Positions 1-6,505 of a stretch of 37,664 nt of DNA are shown one piece after another; within the stretch, counting starts at the first letter, position 1, and every line of letters begins with the position of its first letter. The position numbers and the translations under genes were made by a program. The notes below the pieces were generated by a model. The model made no database searches. It had not been told where the DNA came from and saw nothing but the letters and a program-made list of their open reading frames with translations. Source of the DNA: an uncultured Collinsella sp. (GTDB taxonomy: Bacteria > Actinomycetota > Coriobacteriia > Coriobacteriales > Coriobacteriaceae); NCBI GenBank assembly GCA_900756945.1, contig CAAELZ010000102.1:1-37664 (forward strand). The letters run 5' to 3'.

Positions 1-129
1 AACCAAACGGCTCTCGGCAATATCAAGCTTCTTGTTCCGCCTCTCGAGCTCCAGCAGGAGTTCGCCGACTTTGCCACCTCGGTCGACAAATCGAAATTTA
101 AGTTAGGTATCTGCGGTGGGATGCTTTGA
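1..129 (+). CDS. hsdS: Type I restriction specificity subunit HsdS, C-terminal fragment
   Basis: The frame is open from the window edge and ends with TGA at 127-129. It encodes 42 residues including PPLELQQEFADF and VDKSKF, the pattern seen at the end of the second conserved region of HsdS proteins, which choose the DNA target of type I restriction-modification enzymes. Family members usually continue with a coiled segment after DKSKF; here only nine unrelated residues (KLGICGGML) follow before the stop. Similarity therefore breaks off at about base 97, exactly where the convergent recombinase gene ends, and the two frames overlap by 32 bases. It may be a truncated or silent specificity cassette rather than a full hsdS. 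The rest of the gene lies outside the window, so its integrity cannot be judged. Confidence 0.75.
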   Translation, partial: NQTALGNIKLLVPPLELQQEFADFATSVDKSKFKLGICGGML

Positions 130-1081
130 CGTTGCGCTGGTCGACCATTGCGTACCTTAATGTGGTGTCTATTTTCTTATGGCCAAGGAGCACCTGGACT
201 TGTTCGATGGGCATTCCTTTGTCGATGGCCTTTGTAGCAAGCGTTCTTCTGAACTTATGAGGGTGGACCCTTCCTAAATCAAGCTCGCGCCCCAGTTTTC
301 TAAGCAACGCCTCGACGCCGCCAATTTGTAGCCTCTCGTGTGGCGCCTTGCTCGACACGAAGAGGGCTTCCGAGCTGTCTATTCGTGTTGACAGGTAATT
401 CTCAATATGAACTTTAGTCTTTGCGTCAAAATAGACGATGCGGTCCTTATTGCCCTTGCCGTGTACGATGCACTCCCGATTGATGGTGTCAATGGAGCTC
501 CTGTCCAACGAGACGAGTTCGCCCACACGCATGCCCGTGGAGCGCAACAGGTCGATCAGGGCAAGGTTTCGGGGTGACCCGCAGTTATCGCAAAGAATCT
601 CAACGACTTCATCGCTATACGTTTCCTTTATGGGCTGCGGAGCCTTGACTCTTTTAATGCGTCTGACCGGGCTCTTGATGATATGGTCCTCGTCTTCGAG
701 CCATGAGTAGAAGCTTGAGATGATTCTTCGGACGTTGTCGACGGTGACGCGACTGACGCCGGCTTTTTGCTGATAGTCGGAAAGATAGGACCTAATCTCT
801 TCGGTTCCCAGGTCGCAAGCTGGTGTATCGAATGATTCAAGCATTTTATTGATGGTGGTTTCGTAGTAGGAGATGGTCCTATCCGAGCAGCCTTCGAGGC
901 GTTTTGCAGACAGAAAAAGATCCAGGAATGATTCGCTTTCACCGTTGCCGCCGTCTTCGGCTAATTGGCTTTCATCGAAAAGGCAGTGCGATAAAACCTT
1001 TTTGAGCTGGCGGTTCTGCTGCGTGGTCAGGTAGGGGAGCATGAGACGGGTAATTTCTCTAGCCGTTTTCGTGAGATCCAT
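98..1081 (-). CDS. Tyrosine recombinase (XerC/D-like integrase)
   Basis: This is a 327-residue site-specific recombinase. The N-terminal SAM-like core-binding domain spans about residues 48-145 and the catalytic domain about 155-320. The catalytic set is complete: R185 (TGMRVGEL), K209 (GKGNKDR), H275 and R278 (HPHKFRR), H301 (LLGHK) and nucleophile Y310 (TLRYA). The start is ATG at 1081, with a GGAAGGA ribosome binding site upstream. The gene points towards hsdS and its end overlaps the hsdS frame, the arrangement found in type I restriction loci where a dedicated recombinase inverts hsdS segments to switch specificity. That role is inferred from position; an integrase of a small island is the alternative. 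It is not a housekeeping XerC/XerD by context. Confidence 0.9.
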   Translation of the reverse strand: MDLTKTAREITRLMLPYLTTQQNRQLKKVLSHCLFDESQLAEDGGNGESESFLDLFLSAKRLEGCSDRTISYYETTINKMLESFDTPACDLGTEEIRSYLSDYQQKAGVSRVTVDNVRRIISSFYSWLEDEDHIIKSPVRRIKRVKAPQPIKETYSDEVVEILCDNCGSPRNLALIDLLRSTGMRVGELVSLDRSSIDTINRECIVHGKGNKDRIVYFDAKTKVHIENYLSTRIDSSEALFVSSKAPHERLQIGGVEALLRKLGRELDLGRVHPHKFRRTLATKAIDKGMPIEQVQVLLGHKKIDTTLRYAMVDQRNVKASHRRYLT

Positions 1082-1390
1082 GGTGGCGTCCTTCCTTGCA
1101 CGGTGGGTGGCGCTATTTCCCTTTGTTTACCCGTGCGTTATGGAAGGGATGCCGGGTGGCGCTTCCGCTGGGCCGCGTCAAGGGAACCCGTGAAACCCCG
1201 CGCAGACCTCCGCATCACTCCGATGCGGCTTTGCCTGCAGAGCAAGATGTTCAAGTGCGTTTTCTTAACGGGGGCATCTAAATGTAAATCGGTATCCAAT
1301 TCCGCAAGAGACTTTGCTGAAAGCAATGTACCAGCCATCAGAATTCGCTGACATAATAACGATACGGTGGCTTTTGATGAAAGGCGAACG
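1082..1390. other. Intergenic region between recombinase and HEPN-like gene
   Basis: About 300 bases without a convincing gene; short open frames here have no ribosome binding sites or recognisable products. It holds the recombinase ribosome binding site near 1090, a 10-bp direct repeat GGGTGGCGCT at 1105-1114 and 1154-1163, and a 7-bp hairpin at 1210-1228 (CCGCATC, loop, GATGCGG). From about 1270 the sequence becomes AT-rich, so a promoter for the next gene is likely, but I see no clear -35/-10 pair. Confidence 0.5.
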
Positions 1391-3094
1391 ATGAATGCCG
1401 ACGCCCAACTAGAAAAGGCAGTTGTGTCGATTGACGAACAGATTGCCTCTGCATTGCGAACGACTTACAAATTTAGGGAGCACTGGAATGGCGAAAAGCT
1501 CCGGAGACGAATCGGCGGTTTTGCGACGCTGATTCAGCCATCGCAAGAGCAGGTTGAATACGATTTCTATAAGGCATCTCTCGAGTTTTCCGTTAGAAAT
1601 AACATAGTCAATCCAATACTCGGATCCTTGTTCGCTCTCTATGGTATTGACGCTGCCTGGCCGAAGGGCTCGGCTGTTGTTGGGTCGAATAATGAGAGGC
1701 ACGAAAGTACGAACCCTATTGAGTTTCTAATTTCAACAAATTGCGAAACCGTAGGGTATCGATACACCCTTCCGGACTCATTTACCGCTATGAAAGTTGA
1801 TGAAATCCTAGATGCATGGGGAATCAGCAGGATTGTCGTTATCGACTGGTCTGCAGCAGAGATTGAGGGGCTAAAACGATGTCCCAACGAGTTGCGTGTC
1901 GAAGGATTCGATAGCGTATTCCAAATACCATCGAGCGGCTTTTTCAAAAAGTTCTTCCCAGAGGATCTCTACGATGAGTTTGTTTATCGCGTTCGAGATG
2001 CAGTTGCCAGGGTAGAGGATATCATCGGTCTCCAGGCCATTTCTAGCCTCTCCATGCCTCGTTTGGCGCCATTCAGGGCTTCGTTGGTAGATGAAGTTCG
2101 TCGTACTGTTGACGGCTTTTCTGAGTCGAATTACACGGTTCAATCAAATCACACCACGTTCAGGCTTGTCGACGAAGATCAAAAAGTGCTCAATAAAGCT
2201 TTCTTCGATGATGGACTCGGACACTGCCTTGCTGGAACAAAGGGCTTTGCAAGATGTCTTACTACATCGGAGTACCTGCGCAGGTCTTTCTTGCGGGGCG
2301 GAGAGTTCGATTACACTTCAATTGTTTGTGGCTATATAAAGGCGGTTGAGCAGCTCGCATATGAGCTTATGCTTGCTACGCTAGGCGAGCCGGGATCAGA
2401 AAAACTCTTCATTGCCACAGCTAAGAAAGGAAATAGGGCAGTCGTATACAAGAGACCATTCGATTGGTCTCGAGAGGCTAAACACATCCAGTTCGTCGAA
2501 TCAAATAAGCGGTGGTTTTCGACAACCCTGGTCGCTCTTGCGAATCTTCTCCATGACAATAAAGAGGCTTGGAGGATTAGCGACGAGGGAAGACATTTCG
2601 TGCTTCTCAAAATAAGGGATTTTGCAGGTAAAGATAGGAATGGCTATTTCCACAAGGATAACTTTACGGATTTGGATGAAGTTAATAGGATTAGGCAAGA
2701 TGCAATTGCGCTTCTGTATTACCTATTGGGCGGTTATGTTATCCCAGGAAGCAAGGAAAAGGCGCTTGAAACGCTTGGATTGAAGCACGTTTCCTATAGC
2801 GAAATGTATATGAAGCTAGCCGAGATACCTTTGACTGACTTTGTTTTGGAGTTTGAGGGTCGAAATCCTGTGAAAGCAGTTAGGCCCTTCGAGCAACCTG
2901 CCATAGAGTATGACGGTTACGGTCTAGTCTCTTCGAAGGTGCTATTTGTTAGAGTTGACAGCTATCGTGGCGCCCGTGAACGGGAATTGACTGAGGCTGC
3001 CAGCAAGGATGACCTCATCGTAGTTGGTCGCGATAATATGCCGTCTAAGCTGTTCTTTGTAAAACGTAACGGCGAACGGGTGCGGTTTTGGTAA
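1391..3094 (+). CDS. Unrecognised protein with HEPN-type RNase motif, putative defence protein
   Basis: This 567-residue protein matches no family I can name. Residues about 302-448 look like a HEPN domain: a first helix with GYIKAVEQLAYELM, and later RDFAGKDRNGYFH, giving R416-x4-H421, the arrangement of the metal-independent RNase motif of HEPN toxins and abortive-infection proteins. This is followed by a long hydrophobic helix (ALLYYLLGGY). The N-terminal 290 residues are mixed alpha/beta with segments such as ISRIVVIDW and are unassigned. A GTG at 1367 would add eight residues but has no ribosome binding site; ATG 1391 has AAAGG just upstream, so I chose it. Codon use is clearly more AT-rich than in the core genes downstream, suggesting transfer. 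Its neighbours are a recombinase/hsdS and a GmrSD nuclease, so antiviral defence is plausible. The HEPN call rests on one motif and helix pattern. Confidence 0.6.
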   Translation: MNADAQLEKAVVSIDEQIASALRTTYKFREHWNGEKLRRRIGGFATLIQPSQEQVEYDFYKASLEFSVRNNIVNPILGSLFALYGIDAAWPKGSAVVGSNNERHESTNPIEFLISTNCETVGYRYTLPDSFTAMKVDEILDAWGISRIVVIDWSAAEIEGLKRCPNELRVEGFDSVFQIPSSGFFKKFFPEDLYDEFVYRVRDAVARVEDIIGLQAISSLSMPRLAPFRASLVDEVRRTVDGFSESNYTVQSNHTTFRLVDEDQKVLNKAFFDDGLGHCLAGTKGFARCLTTSEYLRRSFLRGGEFDYTSIVCGYIKAVEQLAYELMLATLGEPGSEKLFIATAKKGNRAVVYKRPFDWSREAKHIQFVESNKRWFSTTLVALANLLHDNKEAWRISDEGRHFVLLKIRDFAGKDRNGYFHKDNFTDLDEVNRIRQDAIALLYYLLGGYVIPGSKEKALETLGLKHVSYSEMYMKLAEIPLTDFVLEFEGRNPVKAVRPFEQPAIEYDGYGLVSSKVLFVRVDSYRGARERELTEAASKDDLIVVGRDNMPSKLFFVKRNGERVRFW

Positions 3095-3100
3095 GAAAAC

Positions 3101-3126
3101 GGCACGCGAACGAGAGTCCGCGTGCC
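3101..3126 (-). terminator. Hairpin terminator of the 35-codon minus-strand gene
   Basis: GGCACGCG at 3101-3108 pairs perfectly with CGCGTGCC at 3119-3126 around a 10-base loop. Read on the minus strand the stem is followed by GTTTTCTT, so it should terminate leftward transcription from the small gene at 3143-3250. It may also stop the converging HEPN-like transcript, but there is no T-run on the plus side. Confidence 0.6.
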
Positions 3127-3142
3127 GACGCGCTTCCGTCGT

Positions 3143-3250
3143 TTAGCTGCTGGGCGTCTCGTTGCCGCGATACTTAAAGTATGCGGTTGCGATAGCCACA
3201 ATAGCATCTATAACGGCGAGAACGACCTCATCGTTAGGCGTGTACTTCAT
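3143..3250 (-). CDS. Small hydrophobic peptide (35 aa), possible type I toxin or membrane peptide
   Basis: The 35-residue reading frame starts MKYTPNDEVV and has a hydrophobic stretch at about residues 9-26 (VVLAVIDAIVAIATAYF, with one Asp), then a short polar tail KYRGNETPSS. The ATG at 3250 has an exceptionally strong ribosome binding site, AAAGGAGGAAAAG. The frame stays open upstream to 3337, but those codons lack a binding site and would run through the leader structure. Size, a single hydrophobic helix, a polar tail, a terminator immediately downstream and a leader that can hide the binding site resemble type I toxins and holin-like peptides. No family can be named. It lies between two putative defence genes and is transcribed opposite to both. 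Confidence 0.5.
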   Translation of the reverse strand: MKYTPNDEVVLAVIDAIVAIATAYFKYRGNETPSS

Positions 3251-3255
3251 CTTTT

Positions 3256-3302
3256 CCTCCTTTGTCGGGATTCTAAGCTGACGTATGCCAGCAAAAAGGA
3301 GG
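3256..3302 (-). promoter_or_regulatory. Leader with anti-Shine-Dalgarno sequence
   Basis: In the leader of the 35-codon gene, CCTCCTTT (minus strand, 3302 to 3295) is perfectly complementary to the AAAGGAGG ribosome binding site (3263 to 3256). They are separated by 31 bases that contain a smaller GCTG/CAGC stem. Pairing would bury the binding site, so translation would need refolding, processing or a trans-acting factor. The complementarity is seen directly; its regulatory use is inference. Confidence 0.5.
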
Positions 3303-3396
3303 TCGTAAGCGCTAACGCAATGATAACCGATACTCATTTAGCTATTGTCTAATACCGCCAAATAGTGAAGGTGCACGTATTATTTGTGATAAGGAC

Positions 3397-3421
3397 GCTA
3401 AAAGACTATTTGCCTTTTAGC
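3397..3421. other. Hairpin upstream of the GmrSD-type gene
   Basis: GCTAAAAG at 3397-3404 pairs with CTTTTAGC at 3414-3421 around a 9-base loop. It sits about 100 bases before the GmrSD-type start, in an AT-rich gap (3251-3523) that must also carry the leftward promoter of the small peptide gene. It could be an operator or a weak terminator; the sequence does not decide. Confidence 0.35.
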
Positions 3422-3523
3422 TCTTTGCGGATACTGACCACGCGGCTTGCCCACAATCTCATCTCCAGTGTTTTGATTGACGGGGCAATTGCAGGCGATG
3501 TAAATAAGAGGGGACAACCGTAA

Positions 3524-5647
3524 ATGAAAGCAACCGAGGCAAATCTACTCGACCTTATGGGCGTGGCGAAGATGCAGTTCGTCATTCCTGCGTACCAGCG
3601 AGTTTACTCGTGGAGCGTAAAAGAGTGCGAAGTGCTTTGGGAGGACGTTATGCGAGCGGGTCGTGATGGCGTGTCGCACTTCGTGGGGTCGATGCTTTAT
3701 ATCCCCGAGTCCGAGAGCTCTGCCACGAGTATTTCGCGCGTGCTTCTGATTGACGGGCAGCAGCGCATGACGACGTTTTCGTTGATGATTGCAGCTTTGG
3801 CTGACTATTTGGAGAGCAACCCTGACAAGGCCGGCTTCCTTGGCGATCTCAAGATTTCAGCGCTGCGGAAGAACTACCTCTTTAACGATGATGACTACAA
3901 CGGTCTGGCGCGCTACAAGCTGGTGCTCTCGCAGGACGATAAAGAGACGCTGTTCTCCATCGTATCTGGGTCTCCCGTGCCAGATGAAAAATCGGATCGG
4001 ATCGTCGAGAACCATGCGTTTTTCCGCGAGAAGATGCACGGGAAATCATTCGACCCTGCAAGGCTTTGGGCGGGGCTAAACCGCGTGCAGGTCATCGACA
4101 CTAAGCTCACCGCTGGCGTTGATAATGCCCAGCTCATATTTGAGTCCATGAACTCCAAGGGTAAGCCGCTCACGCCCATTGACCTCATTCGTAACTACGT
4201 TCTTATGTCGCTTCCCAACGACGAGCAGACCAAGCTCTACGAGGGTTACTGGCATCCGCTCGAGCGCTTGTTCGGAAAAGGCGGCGAGGAAGAGTTCAAT
4301 GCATTTATCTGGTACTGGCTGTGGCTCAAGGTTCCCAATAGGATGCCGAAGGAAAACGAGGCCTACCACGAGTTCAAACGCTATTTCGCTGATGACTACG
4401 ATGGAGATACCGAGGGCCTGCTGAAGGAGCTCCGCGAATATGCGCAGAGATATGCGAGGCTGTTCCTTGGCGAGGAAAAAGACGAGGGGCTGCGCCGAGT
4501 GTTCGGCAGGATTACTTGTCTTTATGTGAAACCGGTCAGACCTTTGCTGATGCTGCTTTACTCGGTTTATGAAGGAGGCAGGATTGACCGCAATGCGTTT
4601 CTTCGTATCTGCGAGACTATCGAGTCGTTTCTGTTCAGGCGGGCGGTTTGCGGCAGGCTTACCACGGGCCTAAATAATTTCTTTGCCGGCATGTATCGCA
4701 ATCTCGAGCAGCAGGACGATATAGAGGAGTACGTTACGGCGATGCTCCTTATCCATAGCAGTGGTATGACCGCGTACTTCCCGACGGACGAACATTTTGT
4801 CGAGGAGTTTAAGACGCGTGACTGCTACAACCGCTTCTCTAAAAAGCGCTATTACCTGGAACGCATGGAGAACTGGCACCATCCAAAGGAGTCCATCTCG
4901 GCTGACGATTACCAGATCGAGCACGTCATGCCCCAGACGATTGATGATGAGCACGGTTGGAAGGAATCGCTTGGCGAGAACTGGGAAGACATCCACGACA
5001 GGCTGTGCAACAACTTGGGAAATCTAACGCTGACGGGCTACAACCAGGAGTACTCAAACCGGTCGTTCTCGGACAAGCTCAATCTTCCGAACGTGGGACT
5101 TATGTGCAGCCCACTCTACCTAAACAAGTCGATCGCCTCGCATGAAAAATGGGGCGAGGAGGAGATTAGGCAGCGTGCGGACGAGCTGGCGAAAGAGGCG
5201 TGCGAGATATGGAAGTACCCCGATCTTCCGGCAGATGTCGTCGACAAGTATCGCCCCTCTCGCGGGGAGTCTGACGAGGCTCCTGTCTGGACTCTGCAGG
5301 AGAATCACCCCACTTTTGCTGAAGGCGGACTCAACCAGAAGCTTTTCGATGAGGTGCGCGAGTCTGTTCTGAGTGGTAACCCTTCGTGGGAGTCCTATAT
5401 AGCCAAGTACTATGTAGGCTTCAGGTCGGGCAAGCGAAAACTGCATGCCGTTCTAGATGGCAGGACCAGCAACGGTGGTTGGATTGCCGTCGGCCTGGCA
5501 AAGAGTGTGGACGAGCTGATTGACCCGGAGGCCATGTGCCAGGACAAGCGCACACAGGGCGGATTTGGGCCGGGTATGCCGACCTATGTTGCACTCCGTA
5601 GCGCTGACGATATCCCCGCGGTGCTCGATCTCATAAAGCAGTGCTAG
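3524..5647 (+). CDS. GmrSD-type DUF262/DUF1524 nuclease with C-terminal DUF5655-like domain
   Basis: This 707-residue protein is a single-chain relative of the GmrSD type IV restriction enzymes, which cut phage DNA carrying modified bases. The N-terminal DUF262 domain shows IPAYQR (21-26), HFVGS (52-56), IDGQQR (76-81, the nucleotide-handling motif) and FESMNSKGKPL (206-216). The DUF1524 HNH-like nuclease domain shows IEHVMPQ (465-471, catalytic His in EHVMP), LGNLTL (498-503), N507 and the trailing SNRSFSDK. Residues about 603-705 resemble DUF5655, often appended to such proteins. All key motifs are present, so it should be active. The ATG has an AGAGGGGA binding site, and the stop is followed by a terminator. 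Neighbouring defence-like genes support an antiphage role. Substrate preference cannot be read from sequence. Confidence 0.88.
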   Translation: MKATEANLLDLMGVAKMQFVIPAYQRVYSWSVKECEVLWEDVMRAGRDGVSHFVGSMLYIPESESSATSISRVLLIDGQQRMTTFSLMIAALADYLESNPDKAGFLGDLKISALRKNYLFNDDDYNGLARYKLVLSQDDKETLFSIVSGSPVPDEKSDRIVENHAFFREKMHGKSFDPARLWAGLNRVQVIDTKLTAGVDNAQLIFESMNSKGKPLTPIDLIRNYVLMSLPNDEQTKLYEGYWHPLERLFGKGGEEEFNAFIWYWLWLKVPNRMPKENEAYHEFKRYFADDYDGDTEGLLKELREYAQRYARLFLGEEKDEGLRRVFGRITCLYVKPVRPLLMLLYSVYEGGRIDRNAFLRICETIESFLFRRAVCGRLTTGLNNFFAGMYRNLEQQDDIEEYVTAMLLIHSSGMTAYFPTDEHFVEEFKTRDCYNRFSKKRYYLERMENWHHPKESISADDYQIEHVMPQTIDDEHGWKESLGENWEDIHDRLCNNLGNLTLTGYNQEYSNRSFSDKLNLPNVGLMCSPLYLNKSIASHEKWGEEEIRQRADELAKEACEIWKYPDLPADVVDKYRPSRGESDEAPVWTLQENHPTFAEGGLNQKLFDEVRESVLSGNPSWESYIAKYYVGFRSGKRKLHAVLDGRTSNGGWIAVGLAKSVDELIDPEAMCQDKRTQGGFGPGMPTYVALRSADDIPAVLDLIKQC

Positions 5648-5650
5648 GTT

Positions 5651-5679
5651 AAGGGCCGGGAATCTAATTCCCGGCCCTT
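5651..5679. terminator. Strong hairpin after the GmrSD-type gene
   Basis: AAGGGCCGGGAA at 5651-5662 pairs with TTCCCGGCCCTT at 5668-5679 around a 5-base loop, a perfect 12-bp stem directly after the stop at 5647 and before the convergent gene ending at 5715. The T-run is minimal on either side, but position and strength suggest a bidirectional terminator. Confidence 0.65.
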
Positions 5680-5714
5680 GCCAGCTCGGAATTGCCGATG
5701 GCTCATCCGCTCGC

Positions 5715-6137
5715 CTACACCTCCGCGATCCCGCGCGCGGCACTCAACAGCTCGTACTCCCTCTGGCTCCATTGGCGCAGCTCGGCAGTCTCGACGGCAT
5801 CTCGGCACAAGTCCAGGAACACCTCGGCGCCCTCGTAGAAGCATTCACGGGCAAATTCTCCTGAACCGTTCGCAACGCATGCGCCGTCGGCAAACAGCTT
5901 CCAGCTGGACGGCTCACGCGAGTCGTCTCCAAGCAGCTTGATCTGCAGTACGTGCGGGTCGCCAGTGGCGCAGAGCTCTTCCTCGAGCTTCTGCACGGTA
6001 AAGTGCATCTGGTGGGAGAGGCTGCTCTTGACCATGGCCGAGGCATAGCCGCTCGGCTTGTCCAGGAGATGCATTCGTTTTGGCTTGGCTGCCAGGTTGT
6101 GGAAGTTGCGCTCACTGCGCACGGAGAAATTGTCCAT
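5715..6137 (-). CDS. Hypothetical protein, 140 aa
   Basis: I do not recognise this family. The 140-residue product starts MDNFSVRSERNFHNL, is soluble and slightly acidic, and ends in a helical region (LCRDAVETAELRQWSQREYELLSAARG). The ATG at 6137 is preceded by AAAGGA at normal spacing. The frame stays open to 6410, but the extra upstream codons have no ribosome binding site and run through the repeat region in front of the ATPase gene, so I exclude them. It converges on the GmrSD-type gene and is divergent from the ATPase gene; nothing in the context fixes a function. Codon bias supports it being a real gene. Confidence 0.55.
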   Translation of the reverse strand: MDNFSVRSERNFHNLAAKPKRMHLLDKPSGYASAMVKSSLSHQMHFTVQKLEEELCATGDPHVLQIKLLGDDSREPSSWKLFADGACVANGSGEFARECFYEGAEVFLDLCRDAVETAELRQWSQREYELLSAARGIAEV

Positions 6138-6356
6138 ACGGATTCCTTTCATCGATGTTGACAGGGCCACCGTGCCTCTTGGCCGGTTGGCGTCGGGATC
6201 GTGGAGCCAACTCTCTACCCCGACTCTGGATAAAACGCACCCGCTCCTTGCAGGCAAGATGGAGTCTATCAGCGCGCGCGGACAGAAATCAAGCGCCGCC
6301 TGCGAAATGACGCGCGGGCGGCGTTTGTTTTCGCCGCCTGCTGTTAAGCTTAAAAA

Positions 6357-6468
6357 CGAAAAAGTGTCGAAATCTCCCGTGTAAAAGTACGGAAAAGTGT
6401 CGTAATACACACTTTAAAACATCGGAAAAATGTCGAAATGAGCATCTAACAACCACGGAAAAGTGTAT
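6357..6468 (+). repeat. Four direct repeats, 33-bp period, upstream of the ATPase gene
   Basis: The motif CGGAAAAGTGTCGAAA and close variants occurs four times: CGAAAAAGTGTCGAAA (GTGT at 6364), CGGAAAAGTGTCGTAA (6397), CGGAAAAATGTCGAAA (ATGT at 6430) and CGGAAAAGTGTAT (6463). Start-to-start distance is exactly 33 bases each time, about three DNA helical turns, so all copies face the same side of the helix. The spaces between them are not conserved. The last copy ends about 40 bases before the ATG at 6506. A repressor or activator array for the ATPase gene is the simplest reading. Confidence 0.7.
6394..6415. promoter_or_regulatory. Inverted repeat AAAGTGT-N8-ACACTTT within the repeat array
   Basis: AAAGTGT at 6394-6400, part of the second direct repeat, is matched by ACACTTT at 6409-6415. 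It could be a dimer binding site combining the repeat unit with an inverted copy. Function is inferred from position only. Confidence 0.4.
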
Positions 6469-6505
6469 CCTAGTGCTAAAACGGCACGTAATAAGGGGTG
6501 CGCTT

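Larger units (their letters stand above)
6138..6505. other. Divergent intergenic region with direct repeats
   Basis: This 368-base gap separates the 140-aa gene from the ATPase gene. The first half, up to about 6345, is GC-rich with no gene I can support. The second half turns AT-rich and contains the 33-bp-period direct repeats (6357-6468) and the inverted repeat annotated separately. The promoter of the ATPase gene must lie in or beside the repeats. Confidence 0.5.

Noticed and set aside
1096..1351. Small plus-strand frames after the recombinase gene
   Set aside because: No ribosome binding sites, overlapping alternative frames, and no similarity to hsdS or any family I recognise.
3251..3337. 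N-terminal extension of the 35-aa peptide to 64 aa
   Set aside because: The upstream codons lack a ribosome binding site, whereas the internal ATG at 3250 has a near-perfect one; the extension would translate the regulatory leader.
6357..6468. CRISPR-like array
   Set aside because: Repeat cores are only 12-16 bases and imperfect, spacers are about 17-20 bases, only four units occur and no cas genes are near.
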